From: Pseudocercospora fijiensis CIRAD86
Taxonomy: Eukaryota; Ascomycota; Dothideomycetes; Mycosphaerellales; Mycosphaerellaceae
Length of the DNA stretch: 64,000 nucleotides
Assembly: GCF_000340215.1 (NCBI RefSeq)
Contig: NW_006921532.1
Span: 5,035,126-5,099,125 of the forward strand
Direction of reading: 5' to 3'
Shown here: positions 32,300-46,099 of the stretch, in pieces
Layout of the letters: each line of letters starts with the position of its first letter
How positions within the stretch are numbered: the stretch's first letter is position 1
Notes under the pieces: generated by a model
Seen by the model: the letters and a program-made list of their open reading frames with translations, nothing else
Database searches by the model: none
What the model was told of the DNA's origin: nothing
Program-made: the position numbers and the translations under genes

Positions 32300-35200
32300 A
32301 ATCGTGTCTCTCTAGTAATAACTACGTCGGTTTTATGCTTGCTTGTTACGATAGTTACGAAGGGCGTTGCGTAAGCTAGTTAGTATAGTCTAAACCGCCT
32401 TTAGCTACGGCTAAGGCGCGATAGTCTTTATAGTCTTATTATCGGATAGCGAGATATTAACTACGTCCGCTATAGTAGTAGCGCGGTCTAACTAATCGAT
32501 AGGGATATTAGGGAAGTCGGCACCTAGTAATAGTAGCATATCGGCGTCGCGTATAGTACTATATAGCTTAAAGTAGTTAGCTATCTATACGTTAAGCTTC
32601 GCGATCTTATTCTTAGTAGTATTGCCTTATATGCCGCCGAGCAGCTTAAAAGCGTCCTCGTTAATTAGGTATAGTATAGGGATTGCCTATTACGGCGCGA
32701 CGCGTAAGAAATCGTAGTAAAGATAGGTTAGCGATAGCGTAAGCGACTTCTTTAAGACTGTAGCAGAAAGACGATACTACTAGGCTATCTAGCGCTTAGT
32801 TGCTTCGCGGATCTGTGCCTTAGCTAGTATCTATTAAAGCTAGTATACCTCGGTTGCTACTAACTCGGACTAGCGTATATAGTAGAGGTCTTATAAGTTA
32901 AGCGTACGTATACTAATTGCTATCGCATTATATTAGTATTGTCCGTAGGCGCCTATAGTGTTTTCCTATAGGGCGGGCAAAGGTAGTAAGCGTATCGGAA
33001 GCGATAGGAGCTTATACTATAGCTACGTAACCGTATTATTAGGTAGTAGTAGCTAAGCCGTAACTAGAGCCTTCGTAGGTGTAGAGAATAGGTTAGACGG
33101 TAGTAGCATCTTCGATAGTAGGCGAGGCGCTAAGAACGGGCTAGTAGTTAGCTTCTAGCGAGTATTTAACTTAGTCGATAGTAATATACGCGAGGAGCTT
33201 AGCTAGATCGCCTTAGTTAGTAGGGTAACGGCCGGAGGTTGCGGCTTAGCCTAAGTCGCGAGCTTAGGAGGGAAGATTTTGCTAAAAAGGCGCGCGTTAG
33301 TAAGGTCGGTCTCGTCTAGCGAGTAGTCGGGTAATAGTACTAGGAATACGCCTATAGGATCCTAAGTATAGTCGATATTATACTACTAGTAATTCTTATT
33401 TGTTACTATCTTATTGCACTTAAAAATAGTATTGCTCTATATAATACGCTCCTAGACGCCTAAAGGATCGAAGACTAGATTAGTAGAGACCGTCTTCGGC
33501 AAATTATAGAACTATAGCGTTAGCGCGGGCTCTAATCTATTAGGGATAGTGCCGTCCTTAAGCGTCTAGATATAGGCAATAAAGGTAGATAAGGCGTATA
33601 CCGGATCGATCTAAGTTAGCTAGTAGACTAGGCTAAAGTCTACTAGGCATTAACGGTTAAGGAGTAGTAGAGGCATGCCTTTGCCCTTATTAGTAGCATA
33701 GGTACCGTTCTAGTAGCGACCGCTATCTATAAGCTAAGCGTACTATTTTGTATGTAATATATTAGTAGCCTTCGTATCCGCAAGCGCCTTATTAGTATAG
33801 AGGGCGAATATATAGCCCTCGCCGCGAAGCGTATAGGCGTTATAGACCGTAATATACCGCTAGGTATAAGCGACGACGTTTTAGGTAATAGCTAGGCGAC
33901 CTAGGTTGCGATAGTATAGGTAGGGCAGACTACTAGAATTTAGGGACGACTTATACTACTTATAGAGCTATATAGCCGACTAGGTACTAAGTTCTATACT
34001 AATTAGTAGTAGCTAAACTATATAGTCCTTAAGCTAGGAGTCTAGTAGAGATAGGTGCACTATCGAGAGTCGTCCGGTAGCTACTATCTATAAGAATTAG
34101 ACTTCGCTATAGGTAGTTAGGTCGATCTTATAATGCTTTGTCGCTCCGACGTATTCGCTAATAGGTCGCTTGCCTATCTTCTAGTATTCCTTACCGTAGT
34201 CGTAGTAGGATATATCCTTACTATTCTCGCTACGCTTATATAGGACTAGGTAACTGCCTACTATAATACTATTGCGATATTCTTTTAGGACGAAGTAGTA
34301 GAACTACTCTTATACAAGGTCGACCGTCTATAGGAAGTATAAGATAGCGCGTACTATAAGACCGACGGCTCTATTATAGATTAGAGACAGTACTAGCTAG
34401 AATCGTAAGTCGCTAGTATAAGTACTTAAGCTAAGGAAGTTCTCGCGTAAGTAGGTAATATTTGCTAGAAGTCGGTACTATAACTTCGTATAGTAGAAAG
34501 TAATAGTTAGTAGAAAATTCGTATTAAGGTTAGCTAGGTTAGGAAGCTCCTTTAATTCGCCTACTATTATAAGCGCTACGTACTCGCTAAAGCGTATCGC
34601 GTAAATCTCCTACTACGTATCGTAACCGTCCGAGTAGAGGTCGGTCCTAAAGATAGAGTATTTACGGGCGAGATCGTTATTTACGATTCGGAAGAAGTAC
34701 GATTATATAAAGAGTAGGTTTTTAAAATCGGTAACTAGCTTGCTTATATACTAATACAATTCGCGTAGAATCTAGAAGCGCCGATCGCTAGCTATAAGAT
34801 ATAGATAATATAGGTAATACTAAAGCCTTACTAAATAGTATTCGACTATTCGCTTACATAAGCGTAGGCGAAAAAGATTAGGCAGCCGACCGTTAGCGTC
34901 CTTAGCATATGCGTTACGCACAAGCTTCGTAGCCCAGATAAAGCGTACGTCTTTGTTCTTATTACGCTCTATAGGATTAGCGGCGATTAGCGTATCGACT
35001 TTCTTATTACAGTCCTCGTACTCTACGCACTACCGGATTGCAGCTTGTTCGGGCGTCTCGTTAGTACGAAGAAGACGCTTACCAATCAAAGTCTAGCGCG
35101 CGCGCTAGCCTTAAAGCCGCTACCGCTCGAACTTAAGTTCTTTAGGGAATAGGACTAGAGGTTCCCTAAAAACCGACTCGATCGGAGCAGCTAGGAGCTT

Positions 35201-37230
35201 AGGAGGAGCTAGTATAGGCGCTTATAGCGAGCTGTTACTCGGCGCCTATATTAGGGAGGCAGGTACCTATAGTAGCGGTAAATTAGGAAGTACGCGCGCT
35301 AGCGGAGATAGTAATTCTAGTAAAGCTAGTCGATTTGCAGGTATTATTAACGGTAGTGCCGATTCTAAAGCTAAAGGCGTATTAAGAGGCTACGCGCTAA
35401 CGGGATTAATTGGGCCGCTTTCTATACTATTAACCGGGCTACTAGACGCGTAGATAGCGGCGTCTCGGTAAAGGGCAAAGAAGCCTAGCACGATATCCTA
35501 TAGCTTCTCGGCCTCTAGAATCTCGACCTATAACGCTTTACCCTTCTAAACAAACTCCTATTTACCTAAATAGTATAGCGGAGAGTCGTCCTTATCGATA
35601 AAGTAGTCGGCTATAGCCTTATAAAGCGCTCGGCCTGTCTATCGGCCCTCGCCTAGTAACGTCTTCGCTAGCTCCGTTAACTATTTCTTCTTCGTAGTAA
35701 GCGCCGTAACCGCCTATATAAACGACTTCTTATCGAAAACGTAATCTAGATTAACCGCCGCGATAACCGCTAGTATGCAATATTTTAGAAAGGAAAACCG
35801 TCTAATATTAGAGAGCGGATAGTCTAGATTCGGAAGCACTATCGATAGGCTAGTAATAGTCTAACGCTATATAGTACTAAACTCGCTATCTAGCGTCCTC
35901 TATAATTACAGGCGAGCTATTACCTTAAGTAATTCTAAATTAGATTCGTTTGTATTATTAGCTAGGGGTAATAGTACTAAGCTCGCTATTAGTATATCGT
36001 TAATACAACTACAGCCTAAGAATAATAGTACGTATCGCTATAATAGTTGTCGACCGGAGTCTATTAATACGTAGTATAGTTCTATATCTAATCTGTCCTT
36101 AGTAAATATTAGGAAAGGCCGTGTGTGTCTATTCTTAGTAGCGTAGCTTAATACCGCCTAAACCTCGCTAGTGCTTAAACTGCCGTTAGTAGAAATAAGC
36201 GATAGCGCCTTACGAAAGGTCTATCGAAGATTGCTTTCCGCTATAGCGAGGATCGTAAAGCCCTTTAGCGTCTACGCTAGGTTAGTACTATATTCCTCTA
36301 AACGCGTTTGTTATAGGTTAAGCGTAGCGTTATCTATCTCTCTACGATGCTCGCCGATTTAATCCGCTATTACGTCTTCTCTACCTACTAAATCCTTTAC
36401 TAGGCCCTCTAAATTCTCTAGCTTAGGCGTAGCCGTACGTTCCTCGACTATAGTATTAAGCGTTATATCCTTCTCGTTCGTTATATACTTAAGCTTAGAT
36501 ACGAGCGTAGGAACCTCGATCGAAGGGTCTAAGGCTATATCCTCTCTACTCGTTACGTCCTTAGGCTCTAGCGCGGCTATACGATTCTCGACTATTTCGT
36601 CTAATACCGCATTTTCTTTATCTATTATATTATCTGCCTTCGGCGTAGCTATATAGCTTTCGACCGTAGTATCTAATACTATAACCTCCTTATCCGTTAT
36701 ATTATCTAGCTTAGGCGCGGCCGTACGATTCTCGACCGTAGTATCTAATACTATATCCTTATTACTTGCTCTATTCTCTAGCTTAGGCGTAGGCGTTAAG
36801 CCGGTAATAAATAAGGACTATCCGGCCGATCCTAGACCGTCTAATAGTAGCGGTTCCCCGCGAGGAGCGTTAACCTTACTATTCCCTATCGCGGTATCCT
36901 AGGGTTCTCGATCCTCGCTTCTACGATATTCCTTAGCTATCGCTTCTTAGAGGAGGTTAAACGTATCGGCCTTATAGTATAGGCAAGACGCGCGCTATAA
37001 ATCTGCCTCGAATAATATAACGTTTAGGCGCTTATATCGCGATTAGTGCTATAGAAATTTTTGCTAAAAAGCTACTACTTTACGTTCCTTGCGACGAACG
37101 CAGTTATCGCACTTAAGGGCCGTTTCTATTCGTCGTCGGTAATTAATAGAAAGCTCTCTTATCGTAGGATGCCGGAAAGATCGATACTAAATAAGGGATA
37201 GCCTACGTCTACGTATAACGGTTGCCTAAG
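32300..37230 (-). pseudogene. Large unidentified coding remnant downstream of Gypsy-2 pol
   Basis: About 4.9 kb of minus-strand frame that reads as protein for over 1500 codons apart from RIP-type stops. It begins just after the Gypsy-2 chromodomain. Near its start is a possible metal site, LKCDNCVRRKER (about 37090-37120), followed by the 24-residue tandem repeats at 36425-36789 and a long mostly alpha/beta-looking region. No RT, integrase, DDE, tyrosine-recombinase or helicase motif was recognised. It may be an extra gene of Gypsy-2, whose 3' LTR was not found, or a separate element. Confidence 0.45.
36425..36789 (-). repeat. 72-bp (24-residue) tandem repeats inside the unidentified ORF
   Basis: Five units on the minus strand of the type PKLDNITDKE.IVLDTTVE followed by a short variable end. 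Units are in frame and equal in length despite sequence drift, so the repeat predates RIP. Confidence 0.75.
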
Positions 37231-40200
37231 TAACGTAGTTACGATAACGATATAAGGGTACGCCTAGGCGGATTACAACTCCGAAGAAGGAGTCGCGCTG
37301 TAGAGCTATATCGATTTGCGACGAACTGCGAGGGATTGTCCGGCCTCGCCTTTATCGGCGGAGCTAGCAACCTCTAAAAAAGGCTAGCGCGCTCTCGTCC
37401 GCTTTACTACCCTACGGAGGGTATAGGATAGCAAGGCCTCCTCGAGAGAGTAGGCGTTATTGTAGATTTTACGTAGATCGTCTACGCCTATTAAGTCGTC
37501 GATATTATACTATATATTATAGGCGCTCCTATATCCCTTCTACTTTACTAAGTATTAGAGAACAGGCTAGCCCCTCCGGACGACGGTCCTTCGCCCTAGA
37601 AAGCGCTCGATTTCGTAAGAATCGCCCTTATTACTAGAACCTAGACTATCTTTAGCTATAATAGGTAGGGGCTTGTAATTAATAGTTCTCTTAAAAGGAT
37701 CTAGGTCCTTAGGAGCTTTTTCTAACTACGAAACTAATATTACCGGATAGATATATATTAATAGCAGTAACTCGAGATAGTAGGCTAGCTATCCGACCTT
37801 CTTAAGAACTATAAAAGGCCCTTTAAAACAGTAGCTAAACTTATACGACTAACTAGGCACTTCGTAACTATAGTATAAGCAAAGTATAATATAGTTACCT
37901 AGCTTAAGGAATAGAGGCTTATACTTACTATTATACTGTTCTTTTATTTTTACGTTCGCCTAAGTAATTACATCCTAGACTTCCTTCTAGATACGACTAC
38001 GCGCTACTGCCCTATTATACGGATAGTTATATAGTATATCGAGCGAGTCGAGATTCGTCCTTATGCCCGTAGTAACCTCGTTCGGCGACTAACCGGTAGT
38101 CGCATTATAGGAGTTATTAAGCGTAGCCTATAGCTATAGGATAAACGTCGTCTAATCCTCGCTAGGATAATCCGCTAACTAGTAACGAATTGCCGTCTCG
38201 ACCGTTTAGTTAGTTCGCTCGGATTAACTATCGGTTTAAGGGTAGTAGGCCGTAGACGTAGCAAGCTTCGTATATAGGCGCGAGAAAACGCCTTTAAAGA
38301 AGTTGCTTAGCTAGCGAGGATTACGATTAGCGATAAGTACTACCGGTATACTTATATCTATTAAGCAAAGCCTATCGATTAGAGCGATGCCCTAGTCGTA
38401 GGCCTTCTAGTCCTCTTTGCCTAGGACGACTACTACTTACTTAGACGTTTTATAAGTAATTATATATAGTATATTAAACCTATCGGTTATAACCGGTAAG
38501 GCGGTTACGAGATCTATTATTATAGTATAGTATAGGCCCTCTGTATTCCAGATCGGGTAAAGTTTGCTATAAGGAGCGTATCGGAGGGTACGTAAAAGGA
38601 GATACTAGTAATAATAATCTAAATAGAGGCGAGGGTAGGTAGCGAGCGAGTCGATATATAAAAAAGGAAGCTTAAATATAGTCGAAGACGCGCTAAAAGC
38701 CTTAGTAGTAACGGTTATCGTAAGCCTACTCGAAGATCTCGCCTATTAAGGCCTAAGGGATATAGAGTCGCTCGCGCCCTAAAAATTAGTTATAGAAATA
38801 TAAGAGGCCGTCTCTCTCGAAGAATCGAATACCTAGCGGACTATTAAACTTATTACCTACAAATAGGTCCGGATTTTTGCTACCCTTATACCGAACTAGC
38901 GTTTTCGTTACCGAAGGTATATTAGCTCCCTCCGAATAGAGACACTCTAAAGCATTCCGCGCCTACGCTTATCGAACTAGTCGCAAAACCCTAGACTAAT
39001 ATTCGTCGTTATTATACGCTCGGTTTAACCGACGTCGGAAATCCGGATCTAGCTCTACTAATATTATATAGAAGTAGGCTACTTCCTCTAGATCGGCCGA
39101 AGAGGGCGTAACGTCGGTATAGTAAGAAAGTAGGTCTAAGTTCTCCTCGTCCGGCGTTAACTTAGGCGACTCTATATTCCCTAGAAGTCGACTAAGGGCG
39201 TCTAGAACTAGGTATATCCGCCCTAGACGGTAAACTATATCGACTCGATATTAGGAAAGGAATATCGATGCTCTTACTAATTTTAAGTTCTACTTACCTA
39301 TATCGGTAGTCGTAGTTATCGATACTAAGTTAGTAAGACCGACTGCGGTATAGTAGTTTATAAAGATAGTCGTCGGCTTCGATAAAGCATATATTAAATA
39401 GCCTACCTTCTTTACTATCTATACGATTCCCGAGTATTCGAGCTCTATCGGCTAATATTATACCTCTACCTAAGTTAGGCCTCGGCTTAAGAATAGAATA
39501 GGCTAAACCTTATAGTAAGGAAACAACTACGCCTTTCTCTTAGATAGAATAGGGTCTAGGTCCCTATCGATATAGTAGAGCACCGCGCTATAGCTAAACT
39601 CTTTAGAGGAATCTATATTAGCGTATAAGCGATAGTTAGGGTCGAAATAGTATAGGAAGGAGAGCTCGTAGAATATCGACTATAATAAGCGAAACGCTTT
39701 TACTAGCTCGTCGCGGTACTAATCGTTCTTACCTAGCGTCGTAATAGCGACGTGCCGGCGACGACTATTACCGGTAACTAGCGCCCCTTTTAATAAGCGC
39801 GTCTTCTCTACCTATAGAGGCGCTACTATCTACGCGTAGTATAGGATGTATTGCCGCAACTAATTAGTTAGACCGAGATAATGCTCTAACTTCTATACGT
39901 TTTCTAGGAACTAAAGTAAGGTAATTGCTGCGATTTTCTCCTTACTTATAGCTAGACCGAGGCCGCTAACGTACTAACTTAAAAGGGTCGTAGAGGGGAA
40001 GCCTAAGAAAGTCTTCTTCGGACTAATGCTAATCCTTACGGCGTCTAATCTCTAGAAGACCGCTTCTAGATAATCGAGATACTTAGGCAACGTCTACAAA
40101 AACACTACGATATCGTCGATATAAGCTCGCGCAAAGCTATAATAGTCGCAAAGGATCTAATCTAGCTTCTGCTATACGAATTAGATACTATTCGAATATC

Positions 40201-42656
40201 CTATAATAGCGACCTTATACTATTCCTAGCTACGATAAGTATTAATCGTTAATTTATAACGATCCTCCGGCTTTACGCCCTATTAGTAGAAGAAGATTAG
40301 ATAGTCTATAGTGCTAATATACTAGCACCCTACTAACTATATAAAGAGATCCGCCTAGAGCGGTATCTAATAGCTATTAGGGATCGTTACCTTATTTAAG
40401 GCGCGTATATCGACTACTGCCTATAGCTTATTAATTATACCGCCTTTACCGTTAGCAACCCGCTTCTAAACTACAAATACTAGGAAGCCGAAAAGGGTAG
40501 GCTCGGTCGTATATTGCATTTTCCCTTAGCGGTATAAGTCGTTATATATCTTATCTACTACCTTATAGTCCCTCTTGCCTAGGTTAATTATATAAAGAGG
40601 CGGCAATAGATCTAAGTAGTTCGGTACTATAGGGATAGGTATGTAATCGTACTTAGGAATATCGACTACTATTTAGCGATCTATAAAAAGCTCTAAGTAC
40701 CGCTCGACCGCTATAGCGATTTAGTCTACCTAGTTATCGTTATTATAGATCGTTACGCCTAACGCATACTAGTATTCCCGCTATATATTTAGTATATCCC
40801 GCGTAGCCGTAAAAGCGTTAGAACTCAATCCCGCTAGTCTGTAGTCGGCTACGTCGATATAGTAGGCCCTAGCAATAGTCTAATTACTTAACGAACCGAG
40901 TAGCTATCCGGCTCGAATCGTTACTAGAGTCGTTATATTATTACGAATATATATATAAGAAAAATTAGCGTCTACGACCTAATTATACGCCGTTACTAAA
41001 GGCAGAGCTTATAACGACAATCCCTATATATTGCTAGTTAGCTAGACTAAGAAACCGGCGTTAAGAATAAAATCCCGGCCCTTAGGGAGGTTACCGCCGT
41101 ACTTAACTAGCGCGAGGGCGACTATATGCGGCGCTAATGTTACGTCCTCTACTAGCCTTATAGGGCGCTAAACCGACTTCCCTTTCTTACGCTTAATAGC
41201 TACTTTAAAGCGGGCGTTGTCCTAACTAGCTACGGTAACTGTCTATATAGGAATATCGATCTTTATTTACTCTAGAGCAATCGTATCTATACTAACTAGG
41301 ATTTTTGCCTTTAGTTTAGGAACTAGGTAAACCTTACGAGTTATTCGCACTAGGGAGACTATACCGTCTGTCTTCGCTACTAGGATAAACATGTCTAATA
41401 CGACGTATTCCCCGAAGCGATACGCGCTAGTAATACCGCCGATTTCGATTAGTTTATATAGCTTATATATCTCTACGTCTAGGCGATAGCTTAAAACGAA
41501 GTCTTTTTCTATAATAGTAAGCGTATAGCTAGTATCTAGGCAGACCTATATAGATATACTAAATAGTAACAACCGAAGAGGGAAAGTTATATATTACTAA
41601 TTCCGGAATACGTAACCTTACTAAGCTAATAGAGGCGCCTTCGACTAAATTACTTCTAGGTTTACTAATACGCGTTCGATAATAGTAGAAGGCGTCGTCG
41701 CCTTTATATACTTTTTACAAACATACTAGTATAGAAGGTTGCCTAACTTAAATCGCCGCCTATAGACCTTGTAAGTATACTTTATAGAGGTAAATAGTTA
41801 GATCGCTACTAGTAGGGACGCTTTGGCCTATAGTACCGAGTTTAACGCTAATAGCGAGCGATCGCCTATGCCTATAAAGTAAGCTCCTAAGCCCGGATCG
41901 GAGTCGTATAGGTCGGTAAAGTAGTCGGCGTCTTCTCTAGCGTTACTAAAATAGCTATAATTATCTACGTCGGTTCTTCTATTATTCTCCTAACTATCCT
42001 CCTAATAGCCGTCGTCGGCTTAGTTAGTATTATTTATAATATCGCCTACTCTCTTACTATTATTAGTAAAGTTAGCCTACTTACGAGCTTAATTGTTGCA
42101 CTTTCTATTCTATCGATTAAATAGGCGCAAATCGACTCGCTTTAGGTCTTTTAGGAGAAAGGTAGGGCTACTACCCTTCGATAGTCTTTTACTATTTCCT
42201 ACTAGTAGTAGGCGATTCTACTAAAAGGTATTAGGTAGGCGATTCTACTAATAGGCGTTAGTAAGGCGTAGTAGGTTCGGTCGGTCGATATCGTAGTTTT
42301 AGTAGTTAGAGGACGCTTTTACTAGAGCGAAGCTCGCTAGAGTATAAGAGGCGTTCCCTTCGTATCGGTTCTACTAGGCAGCCTTACTAGCGTAGCTATT
42401 ATTCCTAGTCGTAGCGTCTAGGCGACGATTAGACGAGGACGAAAGTATATACTCCTAGATTAATACCTACTTCTCGTAGTACGTAACCTACTTATCGACC
42501 TTTATACGACGATTTAGCTCGTTTATATTAATTAGAGGCGCGGATCTATTCGACGATAAGCTTCTAAGAGCTAGTTCGATTTCTGTATACTAGTATCCTT
42601 AGCGAGTCGTACTGTCTTAATAATAAAGTTTATTACTAAACGCCCTAAAGCGATAT
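37230..42656 (-). pseudogene. Gypsy-2 gag (part), protease, RT, RNase H, integrase, chromodomain
   Basis: Minus-strand gypsy polyprotein, interrupted at 42652-42656 by Gypsy-3; the gag start lies beyond it at 62069-62890. Protease region about 41300-41560 (VCLDTSYTLT, from a VCLDTGC-type site). RT: VVDIRALNKVTIPNSYQIPL near 40380-40440 and YIDDIVVFL at about 40105-40130, catalytic Asp pair intact. RNase H about 39100-39700. Integrase: VDLVTALPV near 38510, IANRNPRQLS near 38320 (DRDPK with Asp to Asn) and STAYYPQTDSQSERTNQTVE near 38200-38260. A chromodomain lies at about 37540-37625 (VVRRGEPVLQYLVKQKGY). The flanking LTRs were not identified. Confidence 0.85.
42652..42656. repeat. Gypsy-3 target-site duplication GATAT, left
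   Basis: GATAT before the left LTR, repeated at 62064-62068 after the right LTR. Confidence 0.85.
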
Positions 42657-42853
42657 TATAAGAAGGGTTATATTAGTAGGTAGATAGGGTAGTAGTGAAT
42701 TAGTGTAGTATTCGATAAGGATCTAGGAGGAGAGGGAGGAAGGCAGGAGAGTTAGCCTAACGCTAAGCGCTAAGCCCTACCTAAGGCATCAAGACCCTAG
42801 CTTTACTCGGCCTAGTTACATGCCAATTACGTATAGCCTCTTTGGCCCTAACA
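42657..42853 (-). repeat. Gypsy-3 3' LTR
   Basis: 197 bp; ends CCCTAACA, starts TATAAG (a TG end turned to TA). Differs from 61867-62063 by five C/T or G/A transitions. Confidence 0.95.
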
Positions 42854-44089
42854 TACGCTTCCCTTCTAAAGGCCGCGCCCTCGTAGCCGGTCTTGCTCTA
42901 ATCTCTATCGCTACTAACTTAGCAGGTCTAATAAGCTGCTTAATCCGCGCTAAATTAAACACGCAACTACCGATTATATAACTATGTTAAACCTTACCTT
43001 CTAACACAATGTCTAACTCTAACTGCGCTATCCTTATATATAATAAAGTAAAGGGATATAAAGCTATAAGAATTAAGGACTATCGACTAATTACAATACG
43101 AGCGCACCTTCCCTACTATAATAGGTAGGTATACGGGGTATTGTAGCACTGCCCCTATTCTAAGTAATATCGTACCGAGTTCTCTGCGTCTACTCTTAAA
43201 AGACCTAGAAATGTCCGCTTCCGAGGGTTGTCCGTTCCGAGGGATTGTTCTTGTTGTTACGAGGGCTATTATTGTTCGTAGTTTCGCTAGCCCTAATTAG
43301 TTAGATTTGGCAGCCTTTAATTATTAATCTTATCTTATCTTTCAAAAAACACAGCTCGTCTGGTTTCTATAGGTAAAGGCTATTATAAGTGCAGTAGTAG
43401 AGGTTCGCCTCGCTTAAAGGGTTAGATAGATCGAGGAGTAACCTATTGTCCGCAAGATCGACCCTAGCTAGCTTAGCTCTATAGTTTTGCCCTTAGTTAG
43501 TCTATTAGTCGCTTAATCTTTTAACTTAGTTAAAGTTTTAACTTAGCCTCAAAGTTTTAATCAAACCTTTAATAGGCTTAAAGCTTTGATTAAAGTTTTG
43601 ATTAAAGGTGCCTTAGGCTCGTAGTGTAGGTAAGGTTATATCTATAGGCGTAGCGACAACAGCAAGTAATGTTAACAATAGCAGCGCTAGTCGTCTTAGC
43701 GCTAACTTTACCTTACTTTCGACTTCCTTCTTCGACTAATAATACACTCCGCAATACCGTTACTAATATAGCCGCGCCGGCCGCCGGCATACTACTAGCT
43801 CGTAGCGCGACAATATTATCTTTATTACCGTTATTCGTACGCGCGCGCTATCCCCGCCGATCGCCTAGGCCTTAGGCCTTAACAGAATAAAGGAACAAGA
43901 GGGGGCGTTAAGAGAAGGGTCTTATAAGTAGCGCTAGTAAAGAAGTAGATCCCTTAAAAGAGTAGGCGATTAATTGACGCGTTATAGCGCGTTTAGTATA
44001 GTCTTATTGTCCTTTGTTGCTAACAATTGCTTGCTTCTAATTAGTTAGCTAATAGCACCTCCGGGGTAGTATTAATCCTAGGCCTTAAT
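42854..44089 (-). other. Gypsy-3 3' non-coding region with polypurine tract
   Basis: The minus strand reads AGAAGGGAAGCGTA at 42854-42867 directly before the 3' LTR, a good polypurine tract. The rest is RIP-type DNA without recognised protein; 43530-43610 holds imperfect repeats of AAAGTTTTGATTAA. The open frame at 43669-43875 has no recognisable features. Confidence 0.55.
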
Positions 44090-45773
44090 AGTAACATTAT
44101 AAGCTTTTAGCCTTCTTCTTGTTCTTTACGCTAGTCTAATACTTATCTAACAACTCGGTTATATCCTTAAAGGAGTTTTTAGCTTCCTATAAGTCCTATT
44201 CTAGTAAATAGCCTTGCTATCTTAATAGGTACTCCTTCTTGCCTTGCCTAGTCCGATAGTTTAGGATACGTTCTATAGACTACAGTTCTTCGCTATTAGC
44301 TAAGACTTCTTCTAACTTAGTAGGCGCTTCATCGCCTTCGTATTAGTAGTACGGTTTAAGGAGGGAGATATAGAAGGTATTATAGATAGTATAATAAGGT
44401 AGAAGCTATAACTAGTAGGCCTATATGCCCTTCGGTTCTCGGATACGGAATAGGCTAATGTATCTTAGTGCGAGCTTAGGCCTTGTTTTGCTATCGGGTA
44501 ATAGGTGTTTGCGGATGCGGAGGTTCTTAGTGCTTAGTATAACTATGTCGCCTTGTTTGAAGGTTATTAGCGTATAGTACTTGTCGTAGTAGGTCTTTTA
44601 GTACTCTTAAGCCTTTGTTAACTTCTCGGCTATCTTAGCATAGATTTCTCGCATCTTCTAAACCCTCTTAATAGCCGCTAGTGTTTCGGGTACTTAACGC
44701 GCTTCCCTTTCCTTGCGCTCGGCCTCGAGCGAGGTAAATAGATCTTATAGTAAGGCAGCGTTCTAGCCTATTATAGCAAAATAAGGGGAGACCTTAGTAG
44801 ATAAGTAGACACTGTTATTATACACGAATTTAGCCGGTTGTAGGAGGTTGACCTAGTCTTCGGGGTTCTTATTAATATAACTGCGCAGGTACTGCTATAG
44901 GGTAGCATTCTGCCTCTCTGTTTAACTGTTAGTCTGTAGATAGAAGGCTGTTAATAGCCGATGCTTTAATCTTAGCTATAGGCATATTTCGCTCTAATAG
45001 TGCGATATAAATGTCGAGCCTCGGTTAGAGACTATCCCTTTAGGGGTTCCCTAATAGGTATAGAAGATATTAGTCTATAGCGCCTCTGCTATATTAATAG
45101 CAGTCTAGTCCTTACGCGCCGGGATATATCGAGCGCCCTTAGTAAATCGATCTACTATAACAAGGATAGTATTATACACTTCCCCTTTGCGCTTAGCAGG
45201 CAGAAGTCCTATAATAAAGTCTATTATAAGCTCTGCAAATAGCTTCTCTAGAACAGGGAGTAAAGACAACTCGCCGAATAGTAAGTGCTTCGGCGCTTTA
45301 ACTCGTTAATATACGGTATACGTATTTACGTAGTCCTTTATGTCCCGCTTACTATTTAGCTAGTAGTATATACGCGATAGTAGCTCGTGCGACCTCTCTA
45401 TACTATAGTAACCGGCAAGCTTACTATTATAGTGTCGCTTAAGAAGTTCTTGTCGGATCGAATGTTTAGCGGGGATATAGTATCTGCCCTTAAACTTTAA
45501 ATGACCTTTGTTATCGATCGACTAATTGTTACTCTTACTAGATCGAGTCTTTCGCCTACTTATAAGCTTGTCTATACGTTTAGCAGCAAAGGCGTCTCTC
45601 TGCTAAGCCCGTAATAGCTTATCTATAAACGATTAACTATCCCTATTTGCAAGGTTATTTAACAGTACCCTCGCTATTAAACAAGGTACGCATTGTATAT
45701 ATCTAATAGTACTAGCAGCCGGATTAACTATAGCAGTGCTATCGCTGTTACTATATATAGCGATGTCGACTAG
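44090..45773 (-). pseudogene. Gypsy-3 integrase and chromodomain
   Basis: Minus-strand frame continuing from the part right of Gypsy-4. An H2C2-type zinc-finger remnant near 45330-45450 (KRHYNSKLAGYYSIERSHELL), core ELIIDFIIGLLPA near 45190-45240, IVDRFTKGARYIP near 45120-45165, GTPKGIVSNRGSTFIS near 45015-45060 (DRG with Asp to Asn) and QTNSQTERQNATLQQYLR near 44890-44950. Then KNLRIRKHLLPDSK and a chromodomain-like segment SIERILNYRTRQGKKEYLL at about 44210-44280. RIP-type stops throughout. Confidence 0.85.
45770..45773. repeat. Gypsy-4 target-site duplication CTAG, left
   Basis: CTAG before the left LTR, repeated at 58078-58081. It could be read as ACTAG if the LTR end is moved by one base. 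Confidence 0.7.
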
Positions 45774-46053
45774 TATTAGCTAGTAACCGGCCCTATATAC
45801 CTAGGCTGAGTTTTAAGCCTATATAAGAGGCCTCCTTCTGCATTGTAGATAGAGCACTAACCTCGTATAGCACATTGTTTATATTACACTTCTATAATGC
45901 CTATGTTATAGGGCTCTAGTTATTAGCCTAAGCAACCGTCTTGTTATCCTATTATGCTAAACATAGCTGCCTATATTGCTATAGGTTATATTACCCTTAG
46001 TAGCCTATACTATTACTATAGGTAGTAGTAGTGGTTTTGGTTTCCGTCCTTTA
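45774..46053 (+). repeat. Gypsy-4 5' LTR
   Basis: 280 bp, TATTAGC...CCTTTA; pairs with 57798-58077. The differences I noted are all C/T or G/A transitions. Confidence 0.95.
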
Positions 46054-46099
46054 TTAGAGCCGAAGGTGGGGCTATCTCTTTATATCTAACAGGTTCGGG

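Noticed and set aside
32300..37230. Starship captain (DUF3435 tyrosine recombinase) or Helitron helicase
   Set aside because: I could not find the recombinase RxxHxxR/Tyr pattern or helicase P-loop motifs, nor Starship-like cargo genes around it.
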